Shown here: positions 7,136 to 13,425 of the stretch, piece by piece
Layout: each line of letters begins with the position of its first letter
Position numbering within the stretch: the stretch's first letter is position 1
Assembly (NCBI GenBank): GCA_028279155.1
Contig: JANQST010000453.1
Coordinates: forward strand, 1 to 14,782
Direction: 5' to 3'
Origin: Cyclobacteriaceae bacterium
GTDB taxonomy: Bacteria > Bacteroidota > Bacteroidia > Cytophagales > Cyclobacteriaceae
Length of the DNA: 14,782 bases
Position numbers and translations under genes: made by a program
The notes under the pieces: model-generated
What the model saw: the letters and a program-made list of their open reading frames with translations, nothing else
The model's database searches: none
Told to the model about the DNA's origin: nothing

Positions 7136-8304
7136 AGCGCTACTTCTGTTTGTATTCTGAAAACCATCATGTTATCACCTGATGGAATATCCTGGAAGCT
7201 GACATCACTTTGTACCTTCAAACTATGTCCAACAATGTACCTGGATATTCCAAAAGTCAATTCTGTCATATCAGAAATGGTGGAATTAGAATCCCCATCA
7301 ATCGTGGTATACCTACCGGCAAACTCCCAATTGGATGGAAGTAAGTAGCCTGCCTGGAAAACAAATCCTGTTCCTGTTCCAAATCCATTGTTTGTATTCC
7401 CGGTTGATCTTGAGGCAAATTCAGAAGCAGCTGAGAATCCATTGTATTTGAACATCATATCCGCCATAAACGTAGTGAGATCATTCGCAATATAAATACC
7501 GTTGGCATCTGTGTTAAAAGATCCAAGATTACCTCGAGATCTAACAGAACTATAGTTTGCATCACCTGTGATTCCTATCGACAATTTTGGACTTGGTTCT
7601 CTTAGTAGATCAGAACCAAAGTAGTCTCCTTTACCAGTAAAACTTCCGAACGGCAAAAACTCAAGTCGACCTGTTAGCTGATACCCGCCTTGCGGGTTAT
7701 CTACGATGACGTTTCTTCCTTCACCTAAGGAAAGGGCAAATGCCTGGTTGATGACCATGCCTCCCACCTTGTTTTTATGTCTGATTTGGATTCCTTTATC
7801 TCGATCAAGCGTAAACCTTGCATTTACTAAACTCCGGTCAACAAACTGAAGGTTTTGTGAAGAAATTACTCGTTCCCTGTTACCAGGTAATTTGGTCTGC
7901 CCGAACCACAACTGCCAATCTTTTGCAAATGACCATTTTATTGCTGCATCCAACACAAGATTTGCTGTATTCCCCGACTCAGGAATTTGTCCACTTCGGT
8001 GATCCCTGTTCGATATAGCCAATTCCACCTTGTAAACAATACTCGGATCGTAAGCCCACCCATCAAATTTCAATCGCGATCTTCTAATCAATAGCTTATC
8101 GGAATATTCATCTGTTTGGGTATTTAACTCCCCCGCGTAGAGGGTTTGAAAACGAAAACCAAACTTCAGATGGAAAGATGAATCCTGAGCTGTGAGTTGA
8201 AATCTTTTCCCCCATGTACTTGAGGTAAGATCCTGGCTTGATGAGGGTAAACATGTAAATAGGAACAAGAAAATGAGGTGACCGAAACGCCAATAATTTT
8301 TCAT
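7132..8304 (-). CDS. Outer-membrane porin, phosphate-selective OprO/OprP-like family
   Basis: The 390-residue product begins with a signal peptide (MKNYWRFG, a hydrophobic core to about residue 19, likely cleavage near SSSQ at 21-24). It continues as a beta-barrel with alternating hydrophobic/polar strands, aromatic belts and short turns. Segments such as KFGFRFQTLYAG, LLIRRSRLKFDGWAYDP, WQLWFGQTKLPGNRERV and LVNARFTLDRDKGIQI are typical of the phosphate-selective porin O/P family. The protein ends in a strand, VFRIQTEVAL; the last residue is Leu rather than the more common Phe. Specificity for phosphate is not proven by family membership, but the divergent neighbour is a Na+/phosphate cotransporter, which supports it. 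A 28-base palindrome lies at 8332-8359, overlapping a possible -7 box TAATATTG (8338-8331) that would give a leader of about 20 bases. The TAA stop overlaps the TAG of the convergent amidohydrolase gene. Confidence 0.85.
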   Translation of the reverse strand: MKNYWRFGHLIFLFLFTCLPSSSQDLTSSTWGKRFQLTAQDSSFHLKFGFRFQTLYAGELNTQTDEYSDKLLIRRSRLKFDGWAYDPSIVYKVELAISNRDHRSGQIPESGNTANLVLDAAIKWSFAKDWQLWFGQTKLPGNRERVISSQNLQFVDRSLVNARFTLDRDKGIQIRHKNKVGGMVINQAFALSLGEGRNVIVDNPQGGYQLTGRLEFLPFGSFTGKGDYFGSDLLREPSPKLSIGITGDANYSSVRSRGNLGSFNTDANGIYIANDLTTFMADMMFKYNGFSAASEFASRSTGNTNNGFGTGTGFVFQAGYLLPSNWEFAGRYTTIDGDSNSTISDMTELTFGISRYIVGHSLKVQSDVSFQDIPSGDNMMVFRIQTEVAL

Positions 8305-8331
8305 CAGACTAGACAGTGGTTTATTGGCTGC

Positions 8332-8359
8332 AATATTAAGATAAGTTTATCTAAATATT
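8332..8359. promoter_or_regulatory. 28-base imperfect palindrome between porin and Na/Pi cotransporter genes
   Basis: Left arm AATATTaAGATAAg and right arm tTTATCTaAATATT pair at 12 of 14 positions; only the central GT and one position in each arm fail. It begins 27 bases before the porin start codon and overlaps TAATATTG (minus strand, 8338-8331), one base off the -7 consensus. This is a classic place for an operator controlling the porin promoter. If transcribed, it would also form a hairpin. No regulator can be named. Confidence 0.6.
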
Positions 8360-8479
8360 ACGAAATTATTATGTCATGAATTGTACTTAGAAGACAAGAT
8401 TTGAACAGTGGTGCAATATCGATAATTTATTTGGATTCGTTCCAAAATAATTCTTAACATATACGACATATAGAAATGA

Positions 8480-8487
8480 TACTTTTG
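8480..8487 (+). promoter_or_regulatory. Bacteroidota -7 promoter box for the Na/Pi cotransporter gene
   Basis: TACTTTTG matches TAnnTTTG exactly, 16 bases before the ATG at 8504, predicting a leader of roughly 10 bases. No clear TTTG is seen at the -33 position. The box continues as TTTGCAG, as does the one before the acyl-CoA dehydrogenase gene. Confidence 0.55.
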
Positions 8488-8503
8488 CAGAAAATATAAA
8501 TCA

Positions 8504-10234
8504 ATGGAATACGGACTTTTCGATATACTTAGTCTGCTTGGAGCACTAGGTTTCTTCATTTATGGAATGAAAGTAATGAGTGAGGGTATTCAAAAAGCTG
8601 CTGGTAACAGTCTGCGTAAAATACTCAGCACAATGACCAAAAATCGCTATCTGGGTGTGGCGACTGGATTTCTAGTGACTTGCCTTGTTCAGTCATCTTC
8701 GGCAAGTACTGTAATGGCCGTGAGTTTTGTGAATGCAGGTCTTCTTTCACTCGTTGAGTCCGCCGGCATTATGTTAGGTGCTAATATTGGGACAACAATC
8801 ACAGGGTGGTTGGTAGCTGTACTTGGATTCAAGGTGAAAATTGCTACCCTTGCTCTTCCTCTTCTCGCTTTTGGAGTACCAATGTTGTTCACCCAGAAAA
8901 GTAAGATCAAGTATTTAGGTGAATTCGTAATAGGGTTCGCTATGTTATTCTGGGGACTTGCGGAGTTGAAAAGTGCCGTGCCGGACATAAAAGGTAATCC
9001 TGAAATTTTAAATTTTCTGGGCTCATATGCCGATAGTGGTTTCCTAAGTAATCTATTTTTTATTCTGGCAGGAACACTGCTAACAATACTCGTTCAATCG
9101 TCTAGTGCTTCAATGGCATTGACTCAGACGCTCTGCTTTAGCGGAATAATTCCTTTTGAAGTAGCTGCTGCTATGATACTTGGAGAAAACATAGGAACGA
9201 CAATAACAGCAGAGCTTGCTTCCTTACCAGCAAACGTACATGCTAAGCGAGCAGCGAGGATTCATTCAATGTTCAATATTGTTGGTGTAACATGGGCAGT
9301 TCTATTGATTTCATTTACCCCGTTACTTGAAGGAATTAGGTTTATTGCAATGGAAATATTGGGAAGTGCCGATCCGTACACAGCAGAAGGCGCTCCAATG
9401 GGACTTGCTATTTTTCACACTTCATTCAACTTTCTAAATGTGGCAATAATGATCGGTTTTGTTCCTTTACTTGTGAAAATTGCCACAAGAACAGTATCAT
9501 CAAAAGGTGATATAGATGAAGAATATCGTCTTGAATTTATTAGCACAGGCCTTATGAGTACTGCGGAATTATCCATTGAAGAAGCTAGAAAAGAGACCGT
9601 TCGATTTGGTGAATTGACTCAAAAAATGTCCAAGAGTTTCAGGAATTTAATTGACGCAAGTAAACCCAAGAAACAAGGCAAATTGATCAAGAAGATTAGG
9701 TCTTACGAAGAAATGACTGATCGGATGGAAGAGGAAATTTCGGATTACTTATATCAAATCTCTGGCATTGGATCTTTAAGTGCCCAAGGAACTCAAAAAG
9801 TTGCTGCGCTACTTAGCGTAGTAAATGACCTGGAAAGAATTGGGGACATTTTCTTCCAAATGTCAAAAGATGTTGAACGTAATTATGAAAATGAAAAAAG
9901 CTTTAAGAGCAAACAAGTTGATAATATTTTAGAGATGATGGATCTTGTCGATAATGCGCTTGAAATTATGATCACAAACCTGAACTCCTCTCAAAGCGAA
10001 ATAAATTTTGATGAGGCGGTCAGGGTTGAATCTGAGATCAATCTATTTAGAAATCAGCTGAGAAAAGGCCAATCGAAGGACATAGAAAATGAAAAGTATG
10101 ATCCTAAGAGAGATAGTTTATATAAAGATATCTTCCATCTCTGCGAAAAACTTGGAGACCATATCATTAATGTGTCTGAGGCAATTACTGGTGAAAAAGA
10201 GCGTCAGCTTAAAGAAGAATTAGAAGAAGCATAG
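8504..10234 (+). CDS. Na+/phosphate cotransporter with C-terminal PhoU-like domain
   Basis: A 576-residue inner-membrane transporter of the NptA/PNaS family, which imports inorganic phosphate with sodium. Two inverted-repeat halves each carry the family signatures: QSSSAS at 63-68 and 198-203, and G(A/E)NIGTTIT at 92-100 and 227-235. About eight to nine hydrophobic segments span residues 5-330, with the conserved FHTSFNFLN at 304-312 in the last part. Residues about 350-570 are soluble, helical and charged, with ERIGDIFFQMSKDVE in the middle. This matches the PhoU-like domain fused to many bacterial members and may sense or restrain uptake. The start ATG at 8504 follows a -7 box. The gene diverges from a phosphate-selective-porin-family gene, so the two may act in series across both membranes. 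No terminator is obvious after the stop. Confidence 0.95.
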   Translation: MEYGLFDILSLLGALGFFIYGMKVMSEGIQKAAGNSLRKILSTMTKNRYLGVATGFLVTCLVQSSSASTVMAVSFVNAGLLSLVESAGIMLGANIGTTITGWLVAVLGFKVKIATLALPLLAFGVPMLFTQKSKIKYLGEFVIGFAMLFWGLAELKSAVPDIKGNPEILNFLGSYADSGFLSNLFFILAGTLLTILVQSSSASMALTQTLCFSGIIPFEVAAAMILGENIGTTITAELASLPANVHAKRAARIHSMFNIVGVTWAVLLISFTPLLEGIRFIAMEILGSADPYTAEGAPMGLAIFHTSFNFLNVAIMIGFVPLLVKIATRTVSSKGDIDEEYRLEFISTGLMSTAELSIEEARKETVRFGELTQKMSKSFRNLIDASKPKKQGKLIKKIRSYEEMTDRMEEEISDYLYQISGIGSLSAQGTQKVAALLSVVNDLERIGDIFFQMSKDVERNYENEKSFKSKQVDNILEMMDLVDNALEIMITNLNSSQSEINFDEAVRVESEINLFRNQLRKGQSKDIENEKYDPKRDSLYKDIFHLCEKLGDHIINVSEAITGEKERQLKEELEEA

Positions 10235-10300
10235 TATCAAATTTCTAACCTAGACTAACATTCTGAATATTACTTCTCCATTAAAATGATGGGGACAGGT

Positions 10301-10308
10301 TAGATTTG
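10301..10308 (+). promoter_or_regulatory. Possible -7 promoter box immediately before the Holin-X gene
   Basis: TAGATTTG fits TAnnTTTG exactly but ends only 4 bases before the ATG at 10313, so any transcript from it would start at or next to the start codon. No -33 TTTG is present at the right distance. The box also overlaps the right arm of an 8-base inverted repeat (TCTAACCT 10244-10251, AGGTTAGA 10297-10304). Moderate to low support. Confidence 0.4.
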
Positions 10309-10312
10309 CTTC

Positions 10313-10660
10313 ATGGCTTCATCCATCGGCGATATCGTTGAAAAAATAACGGAATACATCCAAATAAAAACTGAGCTCATAAAGCTTAAGGTTATTGGTC
10401 ATGTATCCAAGGTGCTAGCGAATGTGATCGCCATGATTGTCATTGGTGTCATCGCATTTTTTTTCTTTTTCTTCCTAAGCCTAAGCCTGGGGGCATACCT
10501 CAATGTTCTGCTGGAAAGTGAATTTCTCGGACATTTAATTGTTGCCGGCTTCTATCTTTTGCTAATCATTATCATATTTTTATTGGTGAAAACAGGAAAG
10601 ATCCAGGGTTGGTTTGAAAATTTAATTTTAAAAATAGCTGAGCAGGAAGAAGATGAGTAA
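10313..10660 (+). CDS. Small two-pass membrane protein, Holin-X / DUF1469-type (phage holin family by name)
   Basis: The 115-residue product starts with an amphipathic helix (IGDIVEKITEYIQIKTELIKLKVIGHVSKV), followed by two transmembrane helices (about 34-61 and 72-92) and an acidic tail QEEDE. The first helix contains six consecutive Phe (49-54), encoded by a T-rich stretch with eight T in a row. The layout fits the actinobacterial Holin-X / DUF1469 superfamily, which is widespread in chromosomes. Despite the name, nothing phage-like surrounds it, so lysis is unlikely. A role in envelope stress or membrane organisation is commonly supposed but unproven. The stop overlaps the next gene by 8 bases, so the two are probably made together. 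Confidence 0.75.
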   Translation: MASSIGDIVEKITEYIQIKTELIKLKVIGHVSKVLANVIAMIVIGVIAFFFFFFLSLSLGAYLNVLLESEFLGHLIVAGFYLLLIIIIFLLVKTGKIQGWFENLILKIAEQEEDE

Positions 10661-11006
10661 GAAGATTAAGGAAAGGACCAAAGAACTTGCCACTAAAGAA
10701 GTAGCAATCAAAAAGAAGCTGCTAGGCAAAACAGATGGGCTTCAATCCAAAGCGAGCAAGATTGGTAAAACAGCCTTGATCGGAGGACTTGTAGCACTAC
10801 TTATCTATGGACTATATAAGGCATTTTTCCAGGGTGAAACAAAATCGAAGAAAACCAAGCTGTACGGAAAATCTGCTTCCGGAATTGTTGCAGAAAAAGT
10901 GACTACATTTCTTTTACCCTACCTGGGAAAGGTTCTCGACAACTTCTTAGATAAAAGATCTCAAGCGAAGGAGCAAACAGAAGAAAATAAGGAGGAGGAT
11001 TCTTAG
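10653..11006 (+). CDS. Small single-pass membrane protein of unknown function
   Basis: I do not recognise a named family. The 117 residues have a very basic N terminus (about 1-39, many Lys) and one transmembrane helix rich in Gly and Leu (about 41-59). A Lys-rich segment follows, then an amphipathic stretch GIVAEKVTTFLLPYLGKVLDNFLDK (77-101, shown for position) and an acidic tail with Glu/Asp. The basic N terminus suggests it faces the cytoplasm. The ATG lies 8 bases before the end of the Holin-X gene, with GAAGAAG just upstream, so translation is probably coupled and the two proteins may act together. The TAG stop shares three bases with the TAA stop of the convergent AraC-family gene. YtxH-like stress proteins have a similar size and layout, but I see no firm match. 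Confidence 0.8.
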   Translation: MSKKIKERTKELATKEVAIKKKLLGKTDGLQSKASKIGKTALIGGLVALLIYGLYKAFFQGETKSKKTKLYGKSASGIVAEKVTTFLLPYLGKVLDNFLDKRSQAKEQTEENKEEDS

Positions 11007-11917
11007 ACGTTCATTAGCGACTCTCTTCGTCGCATCTTTCCAGCTGGAATTCCAAACATCATTTTAAATCGACGACAAAAGTAAGCGGTATCCTTGTAGC
11101 CCACATCTTTTCCAATGTCGCGGATACTTTTCTTGGATGTCCTTAACAAGTTAACCGCAGCCTCCATTCGTTGGTATTCGATATAATCTTGTGGGTTGAT
11201 CCCTGTCAACATTTTGAAATATTGGCCTACGTAATCCTCAGAAACATTGGCAACATTAGCTAATACCTTATTTGAAAGATCCTCAGCTAAATGTTCCTTA
11301 ATAAAAGTAAAGATGTCGATCAGTCTAGGGTCACGGAAGTAGGTGCTATTGGTAGCAAGCTTTTCAACAAATAAACCGTTATTCAGAATAAATCGAATCA
11401 ATTCAATGGTCATACTCTCAGTAAGCACTTTCACGATACGGTCCTTACCCGGCATATTTCCCGTGTGTTCATCGTTAATCTGCCTTATCAGTCCTGCCAA
11501 TTTGTATCCCTCTTCAATTTTGAAAGGTGGAATGTCAAGAGAGGCAAAGAAATTAACAGAATCAAATGCCTTAGCATCAAACGCTACATAACTATAGTGT
11601 TCTTCTGTAATTGGATTCTCATCAAAAGATCTCAGGTATTGGTCTTTATTGGTTAAGAAGTCGTCCTTAGAAAGGCTAACGGGTTTCCCGGAACCATAAG
11701 TCATTGAGACTGGTCTACCCCCTGGCACAAAAATGACATCTCCCTCCTTAGCTACCTCTTTTTCTTTCCCAAATCTTATCTCACCTGCGGTAACCAGAAC
11801 CAAAAAGTTCTCAACTTCATAATTATTCTCAATGGTGATCGGCTTTAAAATATTAATATTCTTAGCCTTAATGAAACGAATCTCTAATGATTCAATGATT
11901 TTGTTATAGTCTTCCAT
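11003..11917 (-). CDS. AraC-family transcriptional regulator
   Basis: A 304-residue regulator. The C-terminal part (about 197-298) has the two helix-turn-helix units of AraC/XylS proteins: the first around 215-240 (LANVANVSEDYVGQYFKMLTG) and the second around 264-290 (SIRDIGKDVGYKDTAYFCRRF). The standard ending KMMFGIPAGKMRRR replaces the commoner FGxSPxxYR. The N-terminal part (about 20-120) is beta-rich with a cupin-like piece, VTAGEIRFGKEKEVAKEGDVIFVPGG, likely the sensor for an unknown ligand. It lies downstream of the acyl-CoA dehydrogenase gene on the same strand, 116 bases away and behind a hairpin terminator, so it is probably its own unit. Target genes cannot be read from the sequence. 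The start at 11917 (ATG) places the cupin-like domain near the N terminus, as expected. The TAA stop overlaps the convergent gene's stop. Confidence 0.93.
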   Translation of the reverse strand: MEDYNKIIESLEIRFIKAKNINILKPITIENNYEVENFLVLVTAGEIRFGKEKEVAKEGDVIFVPGGRPVSMTYGSGKPVSLSKDDFLTNKDQYLRSFDENPITEEHYSYVAFDAKAFDSVNFFASLDIPPFKIEEGYKLAGLIRQINDEHTGNMPGKDRIVKVLTESMTIELIRFILNNGLFVEKLATNSTYFRDPRLIDIFTFIKEHLAEDLSNKVLANVANVSEDYVGQYFKMLTGINPQDYIEYQRMEAAVNLLRTSKKSIRDIGKDVGYKDTAYFCRRFKMMFGIPAGKMRRRESLMNV

Positions 11918-11998
11918 ATATGAATAAAGCTGGCTAATCTATCAAAATAGAGCTAATTAGTTGGACGAATCTAATACTATTCCAGAAAAAAACCTAAT

Positions 11999-12021
11999 GG
12001 AAAACGATGGAAGGCTCCATC
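11999..12021 (-). terminator. Probable terminator after the acyl-CoA dehydrogenase gene
   Basis: On the minus strand GATGGA-gcct-TCCATC forms a 6-base-pair stem with a 4-base loop, followed by GTTTTCC and, seven bases further, a run of seven T (11992-11986). It begins 12 bases after the acyl-CoA dehydrogenase stop codon. The first T tract is short, so strength is uncertain. Confidence 0.6.
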
Positions 12022-12033
12022 AGCCGTATGGGA

Positions 12034-13173
12034 TTATTTCAATAATCCTCGCGAAATTACTATTCGTTGGATCTCGGATGTTCCTTCATAGATCTGGGTA
12101 ATCTTCGCATCACGCATCAAACGCTCTACATGAAACTCCTTTACATATCCATACCCACCATGAATTTGTACTGCTTCTACCGTGTATTTCATAGCTACAT
12201 CAGAAGCAAATAATTTGGCCATTGCACCTTCCTGCGAAAAGTCCTCACCGGCATCTTTTTTCTTAGCTGCCTTAATACACAATAATCTCGCTGCCTCAAC
12301 CTGTGTGGCCATATCAGCAAGTTTGAATTGTATGGCCTGGTGTTTCGCTATTTCAACACCAAACGCCTTTCTTTCTTGAGCATATTTAAGGGAAAGTTCG
12401 AGTGCTCCTGAAGCTATACCAAGCGCCTGCGAAGCAATCCCGATACGACCTCCGTTGAGCGTATTCATTGCAAATGAAAACCCAAATCCCTCTTCCCCAA
12501 TTCGATTCTCTTTAGGAACTTTCACGTCCTGGAACATTAATGAATGAGTATCGCTCCCCCTGATCCCAAGTTTATCTTCTTTTTTCCCGACAGTAAATCC
12601 TTCCATCCCCTTCTCCACAATCAAAGCATTTATTCCTTTGTGTTTTTTCTCTGGATCAGTTTGAGCCATCACAATATAGGTTGAGGCGGAATTACCGTTT
12701 GTAATCCAATTCTTTGTTCCATTTAAGAGATAGTGATCTCCTTTGTCCTCAGCAATTGTTCTTTGTGATGTGGCGTCTGAGCCAGCTTCTGGTTCTGATA
12801 AACAAAAAGCTCCGATTTTCTCCCCTTTAGCTAATGGAGTCAGGTACTTCTCTTTCTGCTCTTCATTGCAGTATTTTTCTAACCCCCAGCACACAAGTGA
12901 ATTATTCACAGACATACAAACAGAGGTAGAAGCATCCACCTTTGAAATCTCCTCGATAGCCAGTACATAAGAAACGGTATCCATTCCACTTCCACCATAC
13001 TTAGGATCAACCATCATTCCCATGAACCCTAACTCGCCAAGCATTTTGACCTGTTCTGCAGGAAATTGCTGCTTATCATCTCGTTCAATTACACCTGGCA
13101 AAAGCTCTTTTTGAGCAAAATCTCTCGCCGCATCTCGTACTGCCAATTGCTCTTCTGTAAAATTAAAATTCAT
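12034..13173 (-). CDS. Acyl-CoA dehydrogenase, short-chain (butyryl-CoA) type
   Basis: A 379-residue FAD enzyme that oxidises acyl-CoA to trans-2-enoyl-CoA in beta-oxidation, passing electrons to ETF. The length and motifs are those of the short-chain branch: CLSEPEAGSD (124-133), NGTKNWITNG (151-160), RKAFG (268-272), QIHGGYGY (336-343) and RLMRDAKITQIYEGTSEIQR (351-370). E363 in YEGT is the expected catalytic base. No signal or fusion is present, so it is a cytoplasmic, full-length enzyme. The ATG at 13173 matches the family N terminus FNFTEEQLAVRDAARDFA. A TAnnTTTG box lies 33 bases upstream. Which acyl chain or branched-chain substrate it prefers cannot be decided; butyryl-CoA-like is the default for this branch. 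Confidence 0.95.
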   Translation of the reverse strand: MNFNFTEEQLAVRDAARDFAQKELLPGVIERDDKQQFPAEQVKMLGELGFMGMMVDPKYGGSGMDTVSYVLAIEEISKVDASTSVCMSVNNSLVCWGLEKYCNEEQKEKYLTPLAKGEKIGAFCLSEPEAGSDATSQRTIAEDKGDHYLLNGTKNWITNGNSASTYIVMAQTDPEKKHKGINALIVEKGMEGFTVGKKEDKLGIRGSDTHSLMFQDVKVPKENRIGEEGFGFSFAMNTLNGGRIGIASQALGIASGALELSLKYAQERKAFGVEIAKHQAIQFKLADMATQVEAARLLCIKAAKKKDAGEDFSQEGAMAKLFASDVAMKYTVEAVQIHGGYGYVKEFHVERLMRDAKITQIYEGTSEIQRIVISRGLLK

Positions 13174-13205
13174 GGTGTTTGTGTATTAAATATATGAATG
13201 GGCTG

Positions 13206-13213
13206 CAAAAATA
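13206..13213 (-). promoter_or_regulatory. Bacteroidota -7 promoter box for the acyl-CoA dehydrogenase gene
   Basis: Minus-strand TATTTTTG matches TAnnTTTG exactly and predicts a leader of about 28 bases before the ATG at 13173. A TTTG at -33 is not seen; instead the direct repeat copy at 13226-13242 lies in that area, 12 to 29 bases upstream of the box, where an activator could bind. Confidence 0.55.
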
Positions 13214-13225
13214 GATTATTTGTTA

Positions 13226-13242
13226 TGCATGCTTACTATTTT
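13226..13242. repeat. Direct repeat, copy 1 (TGCATGCTTACTATTTT)
   Basis: This 17-base word recurs with one base missing at 13308-13322 (TGCATGCTACTATTT), 82 bases away in the same orientation. Copy 1 sits just upstream of the acyl-CoA dehydrogenase -7 box. The self-complementary core GCATGC is shared by both. It may be a regulator site; that is inference. Confidence 0.5.
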
Positions 13243-13307
13243 GATTAGAAAGTTCATTCAATGTCTCAAAAATTACTAAGCATTATTTATCAAAATGGCA
13301 TGTGAGT

Positions 13308-13322
13308 TGCATGCTACTATTT
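13308..13322. repeat. Direct repeat, copy 2 (TGCATGCTACTATTT)
   Basis: Second copy of the word at 13226-13242, lacking one T. It ends where TAATATTG (13322-13329) begins, an octamer one base off the -7 consensus that could serve the lipoprotein gene at 13426. The same TAATATTG occurs before the porin gene. Another GCATG at 13298-13302 lies just upstream. Confidence 0.5.
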
Positions 13323-13333
13323 AATATTGCGGT

Positions 13334-13377
13334 CCAATAAAATATGTGCAATATTTGATTGGAATTGTACAATCCAA
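13334..13377. repeat. Two overlapping inverted repeats upstream of the lipoprotein gene
   Basis: First: CCAATaAAATAT at 13334-13345 against ATATTTgATTGG at 13351-13362, 11 of 12 pairs around a 5-base centre GTGCA. Second: TTGGaATTGT at 13359-13368 against ACAATCCAA at 13369-13377, nine pairs with one bulged A and no loop. Both use the TTGG at 13359-13362, so as RNA the two hairpins could not form together. The region starts 92 bases before the ATG and may be an operator or part of the leader. Confidence 0.6.
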
Positions 13378-13425
13378 ATAACGATTAAATCGTTCACTAA
13401 TAACACAATAAAACTTACACTTTTT

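Noticed and set aside
8689..8988. 99-codon minus-strand frame inside the Na/Pi cotransporter gene
   Set aside because: Antisense shadow of the first membrane repeat; no independent support.
10244..10304. TCTAACCT / AGGTTAGA inverted repeat as a terminator after the cotransporter gene
   Set aside because: Only 8 pairs around a 45-base loop and no T tract; too weak to call.
10313..10660. Prophage remnant suggested by the holin-family protein
   Set aside because: No endolysin, integrase, att site or structural phage gene is nearby; Holin-X type proteins are common chromosomal membrane proteins.
13327..13425. N-terminal extension of the lipoprotein from TTG at 13327
   Set aside because: It would put 33 polar residues in front of a textbook lipoprotein signal and would run through the inverted repeats.
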